A stretch of DNA of 64,000 nt from Sacculina carcini (taxonomy: Eukaryota > Arthropoda > Thecostraca > Sacculinidae): assembly GCA_916048095.2 (NCBI GenBank), contig OU696576.1:4130548-4194547 (forward strand). Direction: 5' to 3'. Under the pieces are notes generated by a model, which was not told the DNA's origin, made no database searches, and was given only the letters and a program-made list of their open reading frames with translations. Made by a program: the position numbers and the translations under genes. Shown here one piece after another: positions 61,609 through 64,000 of this stretch (positions within the stretch are counted from its first letter, which is position 1; every line of letters begins with the position of its first letter).

Positions 61609-62154
61609 CTGAAGGAGAAAGAGATTTTGGCCATTCGCGCTGCCCAGAGCTGCACTTTCGGCGAGGCGCGTGCTGTGTACCGCAGCTCGCATCCGTCGGA
61701 CCCGTCCTTTGCCGGCAACGTCAAACTGTCAGCTCAACCTCCACAGTCTCTCGACTCGTTTCTCGAGAAGCTGACAGTTGGCGATTTTCTCAATCTGGCT
61801 GGACGAATGGGCTTGAAGCTGGTTGTACCTGAGGCTGACAAACTTGAGAATGAAATAACACCGGTTGATCGGCGGTTGCTAACGCACCGCCTTCGGCACA
61901 CGACGGAGCGACTCCCACCACTGCCATGGAGGTGGAGAGTTCCTCTAAGCGGAAGCTCTCGGCCTCTCCAAGTGGGTCCCCACCTGACGCGGAGAGAGGA
62001 CGATCGGCCAAGCGATGCGATTAGGTACCTGTGCTACCTGGTTTTTAGTGTATATGTGCCTTTTTAACGGGAGTATTTATTTGTATTTTATTATATTATA
62101 TTTATTTTTATGTCCATTTTACAATGGAATATTAGAGGTATTAGACCGAATTTT
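61414..62154 (+). repeat. 741-bp tandem duplication, first unit
   Basis: Repeated at 62157-62897 with an offset of 743 and no difference seen wherever I compared. Two bases (CG) lie at the join. It covers the ORF1 knuckles through the first codons of ORF2. Confidence 0.95.
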
Positions 62155-62156
62155 CG

Positions 62157-62897
62157 CCCTACGTGCCTAACCCGATGCGGTGCTACAGGTGCCAACGTTT
62201 CGGACATAAGAGCTCCCGCTGTAATCGTGCAGAGATCTGTGGACGTTGCTTATCCGAACGGCACACCGCTGCTGATTGCAAAGAGGAATATTTCTGTGTC
62301 AATTGCAGGAGCAGCTGTCATGCGTCTTCGTCGCGTGTCTGCCCGGAATGACTGAAGGAGAAAGAGATTTTGGCCATTCGCGCTGCCCAGAGCTGCACTT
62401 TCGGCGAGGCGCGTGCTGTGTACCGCAGCTCGCATCCGTCGGACCCGTCCTTTGCCGGCAACGTCAAACTGTCAGCTCAACCTCCACAGTCTCTCGACTC
62501 GTTTCTCGAGAAGCTGACAGTTGGCGATTTTCTCAATCTGGCTGGACGAATGGGCTTGAAGCTGGTTGTACCTGAGGCTGACAAACTTGAGAATGAAATA
62601 ACACCGGTTGATCGGCGGTTGCTAACGCACCGCCTTCGGCACACGACGGAGCGACTCCCACCACTGCCATGGAGGTGGAGAGTTCCTCTAAGCGGAAGCT
62701 CTCGGCCTCTCCAAGTGGGTCCCCACCTGACGCGGAGAGAGGACGATCGGCCAAGCGATGCGATTAGGTACCTGTGCTACCTGGTTTTTAGTGTATATGT
62801 GCCTTTTTAACGGGAGTATTTATTTGTATTTTATTATATTATATTTATTTTTATGTCCATTTTACAATGGAATATTAGAGGTATTAGACCGAATTTT
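62157..62897 (+). repeat. 741-bp tandem duplication, second unit
   Basis: The second unit leads into the intact continuation of ORF2. The first unit's ORF2 start instead runs into repeated ORF1 sequence. Confidence 0.95.
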
Positions 62898-64000
62898 AAT
62901 GATTTACTGCATATTTTACTTTCCCGACAATCATCGATTTTAGCAATACAGGAGACTAAGCTTATAAATTCTTCGTATTTTAGTATTCAGGATTTTATTG
63001 CTTTTAGATATGATAATCCCAGCTGGACAATAGCCCATGGCGAGGTTATGCTGGCTGTTCGCACCAGTGTACCCTGTCGCCGCCTGCAAATTCAGTCAGA
63101 TTTTCAGGTGGTTGCGGTTCGGTGCTGGCTGGGTGGTAGGGATGTGAGTGTGTGCTCATTGTACATGCCGCTTGGTCGCCCGTTCCCAAGCGCTGACGTC
63201 GAGTTTTTAATCAGTTAATTTCCACCCCCTTTTTATGTGTTAGGCGATTTTAATGCTCACAGCCCTTTTTGGGGTTGTGATGCATATTGTAGCCGTGGTT
63301 TTATTATGGAGGATATTTTAACTGTTTTAGACATAGGTATTTTAAACACAGGCACATATACGCATTGCACCATGCCATCGGGAAGCATGTCCGCTTTGGA
63401 CCTCAGTCTGTGCAGTCCCAGTCTGCAGGCATCCACGAGCTGGACCGTTGAGAACAGTCTGTATGGGAGTGACCACTTCCCTATATGCATCTGTCTCAAT
63501 GAGGTACCTAGGTTGGGAACACAACCACCGAGATGGAATTTCAAACGAGCTGATTGGGTCCGCTATGATTGCTTGACACTGGAAGCCATGGGCAACCCCA
63601 CACTTCGACCCAGCGTCGAAGATTTTACTGAGGTCATTGTCACCTGTGCCAAACAGAGCATTCCGCGTACGGCATCGCGTCCCCGGCGGCGACCTGTCCC
63701 TTGGTGGACAGACGCGTGTTCTGCGGCGTTGCGAGAGCGACGTCGTTGCTGGGGTCGCTTCCGGCGCAACAGCACAGTGGCAAACATGCTTTGCTTTCGC
63801 CACACTCGCGCACAAGCTCGATGGACCTTTCGCGAGGCGAAGCGGGCCTCGTGGGTGTTCTATGCGTCCAGCATTAATCGTCATTGTCCTATACCCACCA
63901 TATGGGACCGTATAAAGCGCATCTCTGGGAAGTACCGTCCCACTCCACTGTCTTCTCTGAAGACCAGTGGCGTGGACGTGATAAGTCCGGAGCATGTTGC
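62853..64000 (+). pseudogene. LINE ORF2, endonuclease domain, window-truncated
   Basis: From ATG 62853: SILQWNIRGIRPNF, LAIQETKL, then an in-frame TAA at 63216-63218. The frame resumes with VLGDFNAHSPFWGC and YGSDHFPICI, which are the catalytic blocks of the APE-type endonuclease of Jockey/I-group LINEs. It is followed by the linker before the RT (RRRPVPWWTDACSAA). A single stop is seen in this part. Confidence 0.82.

Larger units (their letters stand above)
60045..64000 (+). mobile_element. Jockey-like LINE with internal tandem duplication, open at the window end
   Basis: Starts in a 5' UTR containing CCCCCTGCGGTAGGGGGG (a hairpin) and CGTGTCGTAAAAGGCGACTAAA, a phrase seen at the 5' ends of many invertebrate LINEs. 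ORF1 with zinc knuckles and ORF2 with endonuclease follow. The body is GC-rich unlike its neighbours. It appears inserted in the Gypsy integrase. The RT part lies beyond the window. Confidence 0.82.

Overview
This is a window of animal nuclear DNA, not a microbial or organellar genome. It is rich in microsatellites and mobile elements, and host exons are tiny and widely spaced. The only host gene I can support lies on the minus strand and looks like a neuron navigator (NAV/sickie-like) homologue. It has five coding exons with matching splice phases: 46032-46166 (start codon), 12272-12389, 11848-11900, 10095-10312 and 4550-4653. Exons 2-4 together encode a calponin-homology (CH) domain. Neuron navigators occur in bilaterians, so I infer a bilaterian, most likely an invertebrate given the transposon mix. 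I cannot name the phylum.

Layout. 1-4549 holds a Penelope-like (PLE) fragment pair in inverted orientation. One arm was hit by a hAT element that was itself hit by a second hAT. 4550-12389 holds NAV exons 5 to 2, with a hAT MITE, a decayed LINE and a tRNA-derived SINE in the introns. 12390-46031 is a single 33.6-kb first intron filled with a Tigger relic, palindromic 9-bp-TSD elements, nested hAT elements with 8-bp target-site duplications (TSDs), a 5'-truncated LINE inside a hAT, and a Tc1/IS630-like transposon whose terminal inverted repeats are 21-bp tandem arrays. 46032-46166 is the first coding exon.

Upstream of the gene, 46167-64000 is almost entirely mobile DNA. It holds two hAT MITEs in CTCTAGAT-like sites, a decayed LINE, and a second and larger Tc1/IS630-like element (48872-57558) of the same 21-bp-repeat type. 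That element carries an 8-bp (CACACACG)n satellite with a CR1/L2-like LINE inserted in it, plus a further hAT. After it come a Gypsy-type LTR-retrotransposon relic and a Jockey-like LINE with a 741-bp tandem duplication, which runs off the window end.

How it fits together: the host gene spans at least 41.6 kb to yield about 209 codons here. Nearly everything else can be read as a layered insertion history, because many elements keep exact TSDs. The unusual items are the tandem-array terminal inverted repeats, a hammerhead-ribozyme-like fold in the PLE, an empty insertion site preserved in a sister PLE copy, and a hairpin whose three-base loop is inverted between two otherwise near-identical segments.
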